In this document: in pieces, positions 47,401 to 50,942 of the stretch
How the letters are laid out: the number at the start of each line of letters is the position of its first letter
How positions within the stretch are numbered: position 1 is the stretch's first letter
Assembly (NCBI GenBank): GCA_027627225.1
Contig: JAPFQT010000376.1
Coordinates: 70,001 to 134,000 of the forward strand
Length of the DNA: 64,000 nucleotides
Reading direction: 5' to 3'
DNA from: Congeria kusceri
Lineage: Eukaryota; Mollusca; Bivalvia; Myida; Dreissenidae
Notes under the pieces: generated by a model
Told to the model about the DNA's origin: nothing
Databases searched by the model: none
Seen by the model: the letters and a program-made list of their open reading frames with translations, nothing else
Position numbers and translations under genes: made by a program

Positions 47401-50155
47401 TTATTGAACATAATTATTCGTATATAAAAACATATCTGCGTGAAGGAGATACGTGCTCCTTGCTGTGAAATGACATTCATTCACACCAAAAACTTGGAAA
47501 AATAGTCAGTCGAGATGGGTGGAGAGCGGGACGTCGGGTGATCGAGTTTGTCGTTCTGTTGGATAATTTTCATAATTTTTTTTTTATAACAGGGTTGCTT
47601 CACTGCAAATGTTATACCTTGAGATTTTTGTGGTGAACCTATGTCAATTTATACCTCTTTCCTCTCAGATAAGGTTATATTATATTTTGGTATTACTGAT
47701 TTTGACATACTATGAAATAAAAGTTTTAAAAAATACAAAAATTGGTGTTAGGCGTACTTTTACTGTAATGAAATCTGTTGTTTTTTACCATATGCTTAGC
47801 CAAATTTAATGTCATAAGTATTGTTGGTCAACTTTAGTACTTATGTTTGTTATACTTTTTCATAAGATACATCTTTAACGTATAAATTAAAGCTATTCAG
47901 GAATAAATAAAATACATTTTGACAATATGTCAGTCATTTTTGTAAGTGTACCCCATCAAAATTTTAGGTTGAAGTAGAAAAATGAGGGGTTATAACAAAA
48001 ATCGCATTTTTGTCAAAACGTGTGGTTAGATTTTGTTTATATTTCACAGTTAAGTCTCATAATAGATTTAATGATCAAAGATAATAAGAAAGTCAAGGTC
48101 TGAAAAAAGTCCCATTAGGGGCTTGCTACCTTAAGACAACTTTGTTGAACATAATAGTGGTACCCCTTATTTAGAAATCCATTCCCTAACAATCTGAATA
48201 GATCAACCTCAACAGATGCAGATTCCTGCTTTTTGAATTAAGTAAATTGCAATTTGATTTCTGCAAAAAACTGCCATGCATCATTTTGATGCAATTGTTT
48301 TCCATTTGCCAACTTAAAAATAATATTTTTATCTAATTTATGGTGTGTTTTTTTTGTATTTGTTTTTTAAATTGTCAAGTTCTTAACCTTTATTTAAAAA
48401 ATACCATAGAAAATCATATTGTTATCATACTTATGGTGTTTTTTTTTGTTTTTGTTTTTTAAATTGTCAAGTTCTTAATCTTTATTTAAAAAATACCATT
48501 GCAGAGCATTTAACAAATATGAAAAAACTAAATTTCTGTGATTTTGACCACTGATATGTGGCGCGTCGTGAGAAAACCGGTCTTAATGCATGTGCGTAAA
48601 GTGTCGTCCCGGATTAGCCTGTGCAGTCCGCACAGGTTAATCCGGGATGGCACTTTCCGCCTACAGTGAATTTATGTTTAGAAGAGACTTCCTTGAAACA
48701 GAAAATACCACAAAAGCGGACAGTGACATCCCGGATTAGCCTGTGCGGACTGCACAGGCTAATCAGGGACGACACTTTACGCACATGCATTTAAGTCCGG
48801 TTTTCCCATGACGCGCTTCATATGTTCATTCGGACCCCTCATAATTTCAAGCCAGGGTTTATTTTACTCCTGGCTTTTCATAATCTACTGAATTCCCTAT
48901 ATCATATTTTCAGAATGTGAAATTTATTATTAAACTAATATTTTATGAAGGAAAAAATCATGACTAAAAAGACGTTACCGGAGGCAGAAGTCTCCATTGA
49001 CTCACTATCTAAATCATGCTCATTCCGCGGAGGGGGTTCTTCCTCCCCATCTAGGTCAGATATCAACAGAGTTCTGAGACCATTCTCCAGTACTATAAAC
49101 CTTGATTTAGAAAAAAGAAGAACATTTTTTGAGCCAAAAAAATCTCTGTCATATTTGACATAACGTTGCAAAATTTAACAACATACAAACATTTACAGTT
49201 ATGGATCTGAATATTATACCAAATACAGACAACCAGATAAGGTGCGTACACGTCTAATTAATGCATGCAAAATCTAACGATATGCACACAAAATAATACT
49301 GGGTGTACATCTATGCACACAATTGCAAATGTTTACATACACATGGAGATAAAAAACAGACAGATTAATGATATCCAACTGTTAAAGGTGTGAATATGTT
49401 GAAATTATTATTTTAAAACATTGAATTATTTTCTTAAAACTTCTGCTACATTATTTAAGGTTGCATTAATTTGCAGTTAACTATACACTACTGACTTAAA
49501 TATATTTATTTTACCCCCATAAATTTTGGAATTAATATACATTTGCCCCCATAAATTTTGGGTCGAGTGTACATTTACCCTCTACACCAAAACTAATCGG
49601 GATATATGAGGCGCGTCGTGGGAAAACTGGCCTTAATGCATGTTCCTAAAGTGTCGTCCCAGATTAGCCTGTGCAGTCTGCACAGGCTAATCCAGGATGG
49701 CACTTTCCGCCTACAGTGGATTAATGTTTACAAGAGATTCTTGAAATGGAAAATACCTTAAAAGCGGAAAGTGCTGTCCTGGATTAGCCTGTGTGGACTG
49801 TACAGGCTGATTCAGGAAGACACTTTACGCACATGCATTAAGTCCGGTTTTCCCATGACACGCCTCACATGTATTTGAGTGTTAGATGGTTTGTGCCCGC
49901 TCGTTGTATATAACCCTGTATAACATACATCTAAAGCCAATTTTGACTGAGTACTCATAACAATTCCATGGTGATTCACATTTTTTAACAAGCATACCTG
50001 TAATTCCTCTTGTCATTCAGTGATTTAGTGACAGTTGGCAAGTCTTCGTTCATTGTTGAGACACTAGCCTGCAGCATGCAGGAAACTTGTGGCTTTGCTG
50101 GAAGCTTCTTTACTATCCTGGATGTCTGTCTTACCAGCAGCCTTGGCCAGAACAT
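17267..50155 (-). CDS. NRDC: Nardilysin-like M16 zinc metalloprotease, 31 exons, 1050 aa
   Basis: Nardilysin cleaves peptides at dibasic sites and belongs to peptidase family M16A with insulin-degrading enzyme. All 31 exons have GT-AG junctions with continuous phase (3153 nt with stop). Visible in order: a basic N-terminus (1-35), an acidic linker (about 70-109), the inverted zinc motif HFLEH at 139-143 with third ligand E220, a middle M16 domain (about 465-750), and the inactive C-terminal domain with R861 and Y868 of the RTKxxLGY motif. The HFLEH core and the acidic insertion favour nardilysin over insulin-degrading enzyme; the acidic stretch is much shorter than in vertebrates. The start was chosen as the first ATG after an in-frame TGA; Met27 and Met35 are alternatives. 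Introns are packed with transposons. Assignment is strong. UTRs, promoter and alternative splicing are unresolved. Confidence 0.94.
17448..17621. repeat. Four-copy 44-bp minisatellite next to the exon 31 acceptor
   Basis: ACAACAACAGTATATCAGTG then AGTAACAGAGTGATAGAAAG is repeated four times nearly perfectly. On the minus strand it supplies the CT-rich sequence just before the exon 31 acceptor. Confidence 0.92.
18202..18294 (-). CDS. NRDC: Nardilysin exon 30
   Basis: Residues 965-995: LKKLNKQDVIDWFTQEYLGE, ending RKLSIQ, matching the L-SVQV strand of the family. Donor GTAGGT. Confidence 0.94.
18716..18955. repeat. Two tandem copies of an interspersed repeat in intron 29
   Basis: Copies at about 18716-18830 and 18853-18955 share GACTTTAGACCCGGAT-like, TGTACCAAATTGTTC-like and AAACCTAGG-like text. 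The same family occurs at 36620-36995, where a MITE interrupts it. Confidence 0.6.
18839..18862 (-). pseudogene. Partial copy of nardilysin exon 29 3' end with donor
   Basis: Twenty-two of 24 bases match the 3' end of exon 29 (CAGGCACTTGAAAGAG) and are followed by the same GTATGC donor. The rest of the exon is missing. It lies 142 bp from the original, within intron 29, and has no acceptor of its own that I can see. Confidence 0.75.
18981..19097 (-). CDS. NRDC: Nardilysin exon 29
   Basis: Residues 926-964: IESEITSRMIEDTCLEEEVG, ending SYVFDRHLKE. Its 3' end and donor are duplicated at 18839-18862. Donor GTATGC. Confidence 0.94.
19610..19700 (-). CDS. NRDC: Nardilysin exon 28
   Basis: Residues 895-925: MRHVDDQIEGFMEEIRQLLE then NTTDEEFEEL. 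The GTAGGC donor at the EEL codons keeps phase 0 into exon 29. A decayed copy of its 5' end lies at 20311-20348. Confidence 0.9.
19732..20080. mobile_element. MITE with GGCCCTGTGTTCACAAAA ends in intron 27
   Basis: TGGCCCTGTGTTCACAAAAC at the left pairs with TTTTGTGAACACTGGGCC at the right, and inner AGGTTCAAGATGAACTTGAG / GATCAAGATCAGC text is also partly inverted. Non-coding. Confidence 0.65.
20311..20348 (-). pseudogene. Partial copy of nardilysin exon 28 5' end with acceptor
   Basis: The minus strand repeats the exon 28 acceptor (ATTGCAG) and encodes MRHVDDQIEEF, against MRHVDDQIEGF in the real exon, before homology stops. Only about 38 exonic bases remain. It is unlikely to replace exon 28 because the following helix is absent. 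Confidence 0.75.
21229..21355. mobile_element. Palindromic element, copy 2 (best preserved)
   Basis: Arms TGTTTATTGGCCAATAAATA and TGTTTATTGGCCAATAAACA, followed inward by GGAGTTCTGAT / ATCAGAACTCC, form a near-perfect hairpin. The centre holds ACCACTTGGGCTAATGCC. Non-coding. Confidence 0.85.
21428..21558 (-). CDS. NRDC: Nardilysin exon 27
   Basis: Residues 852-894: MAEPCFDRLRTKQQLGYTVG and on to YTASKF. R861 and Y868 match the Arg/Tyr pair of the M16A C-terminal half that helps bind substrate at the catalytic site. Confidence 0.96.
21901..22050 (-). CDS. NRDC: Nardilysin exon 26
   Basis: Residues 802-851: HDLVHKLPRASHYCQVPSLN, ending LRKTCLNSVLK. Phase 0 at both ends (150 nt). Confidence 0.93.
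22249..23686. mobile_element. 1.4-kb element with GCTCACCTGAG inverted ends and internal 150-bp tandem repeats
   Basis: The left end holds GGGCCATGATGGCCC and GCTCACCTGAG; the right end holds GAGCACTTTGTGCTC and CTCAGGTGAGC, the exact inverse. About seven internal units of 130-170 bp carry AACAATCTTTGTAGAGGACC, CAATGTTACATACCAAATAT and TCTATATAAACCATGTGAC. No coding frame. It sits in intron 25. Confidence 0.75.
23983..24261 (-). mobile_element. tRNA-headed SINE, copy 1
   Basis: The minus-strand head GGCTAGCTCAGTTGGTAGAG through the B box GTTCGAACCCC folds as a tRNA with anticodon GTC (Asp-like) and a near-complete acceptor stem. The body follows, then a 3' part with GACTGAAATACTGTT and a TTTG/CAAA-repeat tail. 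The layout resembles bivalve SINEs of the BivaD type, from memory and unverified. Confidence 0.85.
24304..24378 (-). CDS. NRDC: Nardilysin exon 25
   Basis: Residues 777-801: EALDIHNEVLSQLPAQDPLE then ETVFQ. Phase 0 at both ends, so skipping it would keep the frame. Confidence 0.88.
24969..25210. mobile_element. Palindromic MITE, copy A
   Basis: First of ten copies of a 220-265-bp family in the nardilysin introns. The consensus ends are TGAGGCGCGTCGTGGGAAAA / TTTTCCCACGACGCGCCTCA, and inner arms carry GATTAGCCTGTGCAGTCCGC and its inverse. This is one of the most diverged copies (CTGAGGCATGTCG end). Confidence 0.85.
25280..25439 (-). CDS. NRDC: Nardilysin exon 24
   Basis: Residues 723-776: MLRWSLTEPRYISHIERYHV, ending QSLVMGNFTKE, the conserved E-LV-GN strand. 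Acceptor TTCTAG. Confidence 0.94.
25804..25931 (-). CDS. NRDC: Nardilysin exon 23
   Basis: Residues 681-722: EVLMLLLDLLVHFSCSEDMF, ending YHNIIIKPDEVA, the family's N-L-KP helix. Donor GTAGGT. Confidence 0.94.
26280..26567. other. GC-richer stretch of unknown origin in intron 22
   Basis: Locally richer in G and C than the surrounding intron (CCCCGTTCCAAAGGCGACCC, ACCGCGGTTTAACGTCTC). No reading frame or inverted end was found; it could be an old repeat. Confidence 0.3.
26568..26654. repeat. Hairpin repeat (TCGAGGGTTGAGCG arms)
   Basis: TCGAGGGTTGAGCGTGAAAC and the inverse GTTTTGCGCTCAACCCTCGA, with inner TATTGTATCTG / CAGATACAATA, form a long hairpin with a short loop. Confidence 0.85.
27281..27568 (-). 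mobile_element. tRNA-headed SINE, copy 2
   Basis: Same family as 23983-24261, but the head has the anticodon loop CTACAAA (anticodon ACA) in place of CTGTCAA. No target-site duplication was seen. Confidence 0.85.
27841..27913 (-). CDS. NRDC: Nardilysin exon 22
   Basis: Residues 656-680: IVSTADSTQTGLILAVEGFD then NKLK, the conserved G-GFN-KL block. A 30-bp minisatellite lies about 35 bp upstream of its acceptor. Confidence 0.92.
27950..28580. repeat. 30-bp minisatellite, about 21 copies
   Basis: GGTGGGCACAGAGGTACAGA then TACCATTACT is repeated with few variants (ACGGAGG, ATAATTACT). Because 30 is a multiple of three, frames stay open on both strands for 150-330 codons. It lies in intron 21, about 35 bp from the exon 22 acceptor. 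Confidence 0.96.
28605..28930. repeat. 39-bp tandem repeat, diverging rightward
   Basis: CCAAAAGTGGCAAATACAGT then GCCAAATACATGTGGTATG is repeated three times well, then decays. It directly adjoins the 30-bp array. Confidence 0.85.
29212..29545. repeat. Interspersed repeat, copy 2 (see 55-430)
   Basis: Shares GGGCCC near its start and GGGGGGAATGAGGCC...CCCAAATTGG at its end with the repeat at 55-430. It runs up to the donor of exon 21. Confidence 0.5.
29554..29637 (-). CDS. NRDC: Nardilysin exon 21
   Basis: Residues 628-655: LALFNLFVEILYQNISEPTY then PALLAGY. Donor GTAAGT, acceptor TTTCAG. Confidence 0.94.
29650..29732. repeat. Two-copy 38-bp tandem duplication
   Basis: ACATAGTTTTTATGCAAGTT then TACATTGTTAATGTA occurs twice in direct succession, just upstream of exon 21. 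Confidence 0.85.
29910..30036. mobile_element. Palindromic element, copy 3
   Basis: A diverged copy of the 21229-21355 element with GCTAATAAACGATATGGAGT, GAGGGCGTTAGCC and GTGTTTATTAGCCGATAAAC. Confidence 0.7.
30348..30399 (-). CDS. NRDC: Nardilysin exon 20 (52 nt)
   Basis: Residues 611-627: GYVKYHLKSPVVYESPK, the strand after the KKD-F-PK block. Donor GTACTA is weaker than its neighbours. Confidence 0.9.
30437..30740 (-). mobile_element. tRNA-headed SINE, copy 3, with target-site duplication
   Basis: The head has anticodon loop CTGTCAA as in copy 1. It is flanked by a perfect 15-bp direct repeat CAACAGTGCCAGTTT at 30422-30436 and 30741-30755, so this looks like a clean retroposition event. 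It lies about 20 bp beyond intronic poly-A-like text near exon 20. Confidence 0.93.
30930..31193. mobile_element. Palindromic MITE, copy B
   Basis: TGAGGTGCGTCGTGGGAAAA ... ATGATGCACCTCA, flanked by AT/TA-rich sequence. Inner arms with GGATTAGCCTGTG are near-perfect inverses. Confidence 0.93.
31419..31562. repeat. Long hairpin with GTGTGATAACGTGTGATATC arms
   Basis: TTTGTTTCCGGTGTGATAAC... and GTTATCACATCGAAAACAAA-like text pair across a centre AAGCGCTTGCGCGAG; the inner arms GGGAGACAATTAATATTTTC / GAAAATATGTAAATTGTCTC also pair. Confidence 0.85.
33200..33322 (-). CDS. NRDC: Nardilysin exon 19
   Basis: Residues 570-610: SDFTLKEVLPADLTTFPTVV, ending LFYKKDAKFNVPK, where W/F-YKKD-F-PK is conserved in M16A proteins. 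Confidence 0.94.
33516..33767. mobile_element. Palindromic MITE, copy C
   Basis: TGAGGCGCGTTGTGGGAAAA ... CCACGACGCGCCTCA. Intron 18, close to exon 19. Confidence 0.93.
33945..33995 (-). CDS. NRDC: Nardilysin exon 18 (51 nt)
   Basis: Residues 553-569: GSANGELFLPKPNSFI, the family's LHLP-N-FI-like segment. Donor GTAAGT. Confidence 0.92.
   Translation of the reverse strand: MAVQMENFSCQNQTVL
34329..34488 (-). CDS. NRDC: Nardilysin exon 17
   Basis: Residues 500-552: NCNVTVLSSNYTASECTNKE then YWFGTSYSMEDI, the conserved E-WFGT-YS motif at the hinge of the two halves. Confidence 0.95.
34533..35209. mobile_element. MITE interrupted by the hairpin element at 34577-34990
   Basis: Left end GGCGGTATTCACAAAGCATC + TTAAGT and right end ACTTAAGATGCTTTGTGATT + AACTGCCC are inverse. 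The interior is split by a separate 400-bp element that also occurs alone at 39250-39644. Confidence 0.7.
34577..34990. mobile_element. 400-bp hairpin element, copy 1
   Basis: Matches 39250-39644 along its length (ATGACGTTATTTTGGTGAAA, TGACGTCGTCAACATGAAAT). The right half is a hairpin: TCATTTCATACCATATTTTA ... ATGAAATATGGTATGAAATGA around CTCGCCAAAGGCTCGC. Non-coding. Confidence 0.85.
35529..35633 (-). CDS. NRDC: Nardilysin exon 16
   Basis: Residues 465-499: GDPMDYVSKISDNMQLYAPQ then DFLTGHKLFFKYDPQ, matching the DP(V/M)xYV...NMQLYP block in the family. Confidence 0.95.
35700..35918. mobile_element. Palindromic MITE, copy D
   Basis: TGAGGCGTGTTGTGGGAAAA ... GACACGCCACA; shorter than the other copies through small deletions in both arms. 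Intron 15. Confidence 0.88.
36171..36284 (-). CDS. NRDC: Nardilysin exon 15
   Basis: Residues 427-464: a helix-rich VIAAIFTYIDQMKKAGPLEW block ending ENKFRWIEK. Phase 0 at both ends. Confidence 0.93.
36707..36970. mobile_element. MITE with GGGCCCGCATTCACAAAGC ends
   Basis: CCCGCATTCACAAAGCTCCT then TAGGGAAAACTTAAG is opposed by CTTAAGATTTCCCTTAGGAG then CTTTGTGAATACC. The flanks CCTGGG and CCCTGGG lie within an older repeat, which supports an insertion. A truncated relative is at 12240-12458. Confidence 0.75.
37100..37345. repeat. Two-copy tandem repeat of about 155 bp
   Basis: GGGTGGATTGGGAATGGTC, ATAAGCAACAACTA-like and GTTGTAGTAAGCGGTGT text occurs twice. Intron 14. Confidence 0.8.
37586..37706 (-). 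CDS. NRDC: Nardilysin exon 14
   Basis: Residues 386-426: NWAFGVLGGNSGEGFDMNTT, ending LSDTGIQHVHE. Donor GTAACC. Confidence 0.94.
37912..38529. mobile_element. 618-bp TA-flanked inverted-repeat element
   Basis: TACTGTGGAATCATTTGAAT then TCGTGGGGT is opposed by CTCCACGAAATTAGCGATTC then CACAGTA. TA on both sides is consistent with a Tc1/mariner-type target. The subterminal sequence is rich in TTCGCGCAAA motifs. An 83-aa frame has no visible domain. Intron 13. Confidence 0.7.
38700..38777 (-). CDS. NRDC: Nardilysin exon 13
   Basis: Residues 360-385: VKPLEYIATLMNHEGEGSIY then SYLKK, the conserved HEGxGS block. Donor GTGAGA. Confidence 0.95.
38828..39116 (-). mobile_element. tRNA-headed SINE, copy 4, with target-site duplication
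   Basis: The head has anticodon loop CTACAAA as in copy 2. AGTTCACAGATG at 38816-38827 and AGTTAACAGATG at 39117-39128 are a 12-bp target duplication with one mismatch. Confidence 0.9.
39250..39644. mobile_element. 400-bp hairpin element, copy 2
   Basis: Second copy of the 34577-34990 element. Its terminal hairpin is slightly shorter because one GTTAGTAAGCT stretch is missing from the left arm. Confidence 0.85.
39989..40601. mobile_element. 613-bp TA-flanked element beside exon 12
   Basis: CTGGCGATGTACGCAAATCC then GGACA is opposed by GTGTCCGGATTTATGTACTT then CGCCAG. Both outer neighbours are TA. Motif AAATCCGGACA recurs inside. The right end falls nine bases from the exon 12 splice donor. 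Non-coding. Confidence 0.85.
40611..40680 (-). CDS. NRDC: Nardilysin exon 12
   Basis: Residues 337-359: VIPVTTTHKVYITWPLPPTQ, the conserved ITW-LPP strand. Donor GTAAGT; a TA-flanked transposon begins nine bases into the intron. Confidence 0.94.
40734..40973. mobile_element. Palindromic MITE, copy E
   Basis: TGAGGCGTGTTGTGGGAAAA ... ACGATACGCCTCA; intron 11, between exons 11 and 12. Confidence 0.9.
41147..41186 (-). CDS. NRDC: Nardilysin exon 11 (40 nt)
   Basis: Residues 324-336: GAFDTDKFRKLYK, the family's PFDTPAFNKLY-like segment. Donor GTAGGT. Confidence 0.88.
41496..41529 (-). CDS. NRDC: Nardilysin exon 10 (34-nt micro-exon)
   Basis: Residues 312-323: NKEAQLSFHSFK. It is the shortest exon and is required to keep phase between exons 9 and 11. 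Acceptor TTTTTCAG, donor GTATGT. Confidence 0.85.
41739..41987. mobile_element. Palindromic MITE, copy F
   Basis: TGAGGCACGTCGTGGGAAAA ... CACGACGCGCCTCA; right arm nearly consensus, left arm with a short deletion. Intron 9. Confidence 0.93.
42157..42214 (-). CDS. NRDC: Nardilysin exon 9
   Basis: Residues 293-311: NLDTLEKWARDFFTDIHN, corresponding to the family's LDTLEKW block. Donor GTAAGA. Confidence 0.92.
42726..42743. repeat. Poly-G tract
   Basis: About 16 consecutive G, just inside intron 8. Confidence 0.85.
42823..42945 (-). CDS. NRDC: Nardilysin exon 8
   Basis: Residues 252-292: an LPEEKQVNVYSRLRAHFDRY block ending YMTLALHSK, which matches the helix and strand before the domain boundary in the family. 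Donor GTGAGT. Confidence 0.93.
43256..43430. repeat. Nested tandem duplications (CCTTTTCCAGGTTTATCCAG)
   Basis: The 20-bp motif occurs three times in a row, then twice more as part of a 60-bp unit containing CATTGTAACATGACACATGC. Intron 7. Confidence 0.9.
43565..43692. mobile_element. Palindromic element, copy 4
   Basis: Diverged copy with TTGTTTATTGGCCAATTAAC, AACGCCCTCGAGGTCCAATG and a weak right arm. It lies about 60 bp from exon 7. Confidence 0.55.
43750..43845 (-). CDS. NRDC: Nardilysin exon 7
   Basis: Residues 220-251: EFQESVPCDDDRLNHILTQT through MRKFLLG. A second AG five codons in would break the frame, so the CCTTCAG acceptor is used. Donor GTAGGG. Confidence 0.92.
44252..44378 (-). 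CDS. NRDC: Nardilysin exon 6
   Basis: Residues 178-219: CFYFEVERDYFSRALDIF through DREIQAVDS. The codon of the third zinc ligand E220 is split: its first base is here and the rest is in exon 7. Donor GTGAGA. Confidence 0.95.
44802..45053. mobile_element. Palindromic MITE, copy G
   Basis: TGAGGTGTGTCTTAGGAAAA ... CCCAAAATACGCTTTA; the left arm is rearranged and missing its inner part. Intron 5, about 40 bp from exon 5. Confidence 0.82.
45093..45193 (-). CDS. NRDC: Nardilysin exon 5
   Basis: Residues 144-177: MVFMGSKKYPKENELDSFL through GGYANACTDYER, the strongly conserved block after the zinc motif. Donor GTAACT. Confidence 0.95.
45941..46022 (-). CDS. NRDC: Nardilysin exon 4 (zinc motif)
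   Basis: Residues 117-143. It contains the GVGSFSDPDD block and the HFLEH zinc/catalytic motif (H139, E142, H143), ending one base into the next Met codon. Donor GTATGT. Confidence 0.95.
46332..46399 (-). CDS. NRDC: Nardilysin exon 3
   Basis: Residues 94-116: ESEGSDVDEVDTEHED then RKAAEKM, the second half of the acidic insertion typical of nardilysin. Donor GTCAGT, acceptor TTTCAG. Confidence 0.9.
46556..46818. mobile_element. Palindromic MITE, copy H
   Basis: TGCGGCGTGTCGTTTAAAAA ... TCCCACTTCATGCCTCA. Intron 2. Confidence 0.88.
47030..48130. mobile_element. 1.1-kb TTAA-flanked element (piggyBac-like ends)
   Basis: GGTAGAAAGATCCTAATGA and its inverse CATTAGGGGCTTGCTACC lie just inside TTAA at 47026-47029 and 48131-48134. 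TTAA is the target of piggyBac transposons, hence the suggestion. No transposase frame: longest frames are under 80 aa. Intron 2. Confidence 0.65.
48330..48510. repeat. Two-copy tandem duplication of about 90 bp
   Basis: TTTTTAAATTGTCAAGTTCT then TAA(C/T)CTTTATTTAAAAAATACC occurs twice. Intron 2. Confidence 0.85.
48557..48820. mobile_element. Palindromic MITE, copy I
   Basis: TGTGGCGCGTCGTGAGAAAA ... CCCATGACGCGCTTCA; one of the most complete copies. Intron 2, near exon 2. Confidence 0.93.
48979..49100 (-). CDS. NRDC: Nardilysin exon 2
   Basis: Residues 53-93: RFIVLENGLRTLLISDL, the first strand of the M16 fold, then the start of the acidic linker (EEEPPPRNEHDLDSE). Donor GTAACG. Confidence 0.93.
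49617..49867. mobile_element. Palindromic MITE, copy J
   Basis: TGAGGCGCGTCGTGGGAAAA ... CCATGACACGCCTCA; intron 1. It is the member nearest the gene's 5' end. Confidence 0.93.
49998..50155 (-). CDS. NRDC: Nardilysin exon 1
   Basis: Residues 1-52. It opens MFWPRLLVRQ and holds six Arg/Lys and no acidic residue before E37, like a mitochondrial presequence. It ends KSLNDKRNY and a split Arg codon. Donor GTATGC. An in-frame TGA lies just upstream of the ATG. Confidence 0.85.
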
Positions 50156-50774
50156 AAAGCATCAGGCTGCATGAACAGATTATTTCAACAAATTAGAATT
50201 ATGAGAATTAAGTAACATACAGGGTAAATACGGTATTTATACCTTAAATTTAGAAAAAATGCATGTATCAGACTCCTTGAAAGCATGTAAAAACTTTCAG
50301 TGTGACAACTTGGAAGAAGCTGTCAGACCAAAATATATTTTGTCAGACTGAAACTGGAATATTGAAATATAAGCGTTAGGGCCATTTTGTGTGACAAAAT
50401 GATGGAATTTTTGTATTATTTTATTGGAAAATATCTGTGTCATGAAGTTATGTTTGCTGAACAAATGCTATATTTTTCAAAGTGGACATCTGGCAGTTTT
50501 ATTTAAATATGTACAAAGCGCTGCACATAGTTACATAAATACTTATTTTTGTTTAGTAAACATGTCATTGTCATTACAAATCATGTAGCATTTAAGTTAT
50601 GGAGAAATCCACATTATTGGCTTTAATTTAAAAAAAAATACTTAAATGTAAAATATGTTGGAAAGTAACTGAAAATATTTCAGACCTGGTAGAAATGTGT
50701 AGGTAATGTCCGCGGGTTTTCAAAAAGACGGCATTATTTTTATATGGTCAAATTAAAGTAAACCTGGGAGGAAA
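50156..50774. other. Upstream flank of nardilysin; promoter not resolved
   Basis: AT-rich sequence where the 5' UTR and promoter of the minus-strand gene should lie. No CpG cluster, TATA box or initiator could be supported by eye. Confidence 0.35.
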
Positions 50775-50860
50775 AGTACGCCCAGTGTGGGGCTTGAACC
50801 CATGACTGCCGGAACACTAACACAGTGCTCTACCAACCGGGTGGCTAGTTCTTAACCACG
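50775..50860 (-). mobile_element. tRNA-like SINE head, copy 1
   Basis: Minus strand: TAGCCACCCGGTTGGTAGAG (A box) ... CATGGGTTCAAGCCC (B box). It is similar to the sequence split at 50943-52265, and attached non-tRNA text indicates a SINE rather than a tRNA gene. Confidence 0.65.
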
Positions 50861-50942
50861 CACACTACACTCCTCCTCCCATTAACCGTTTAGGCCGACT
50901 CCAGGCACTCTTGTCTTGTACTTCTGACACCTTTTAAGTAAT

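Noticed and set aside
17267..50155. Insulin-degrading enzyme rather than nardilysin
   Set aside because: The active-site context HFLEHMVFMGS, the acidic insertion between the first strands, and the YVFDRHLKE-type C-terminal block all fit nardilysin better.
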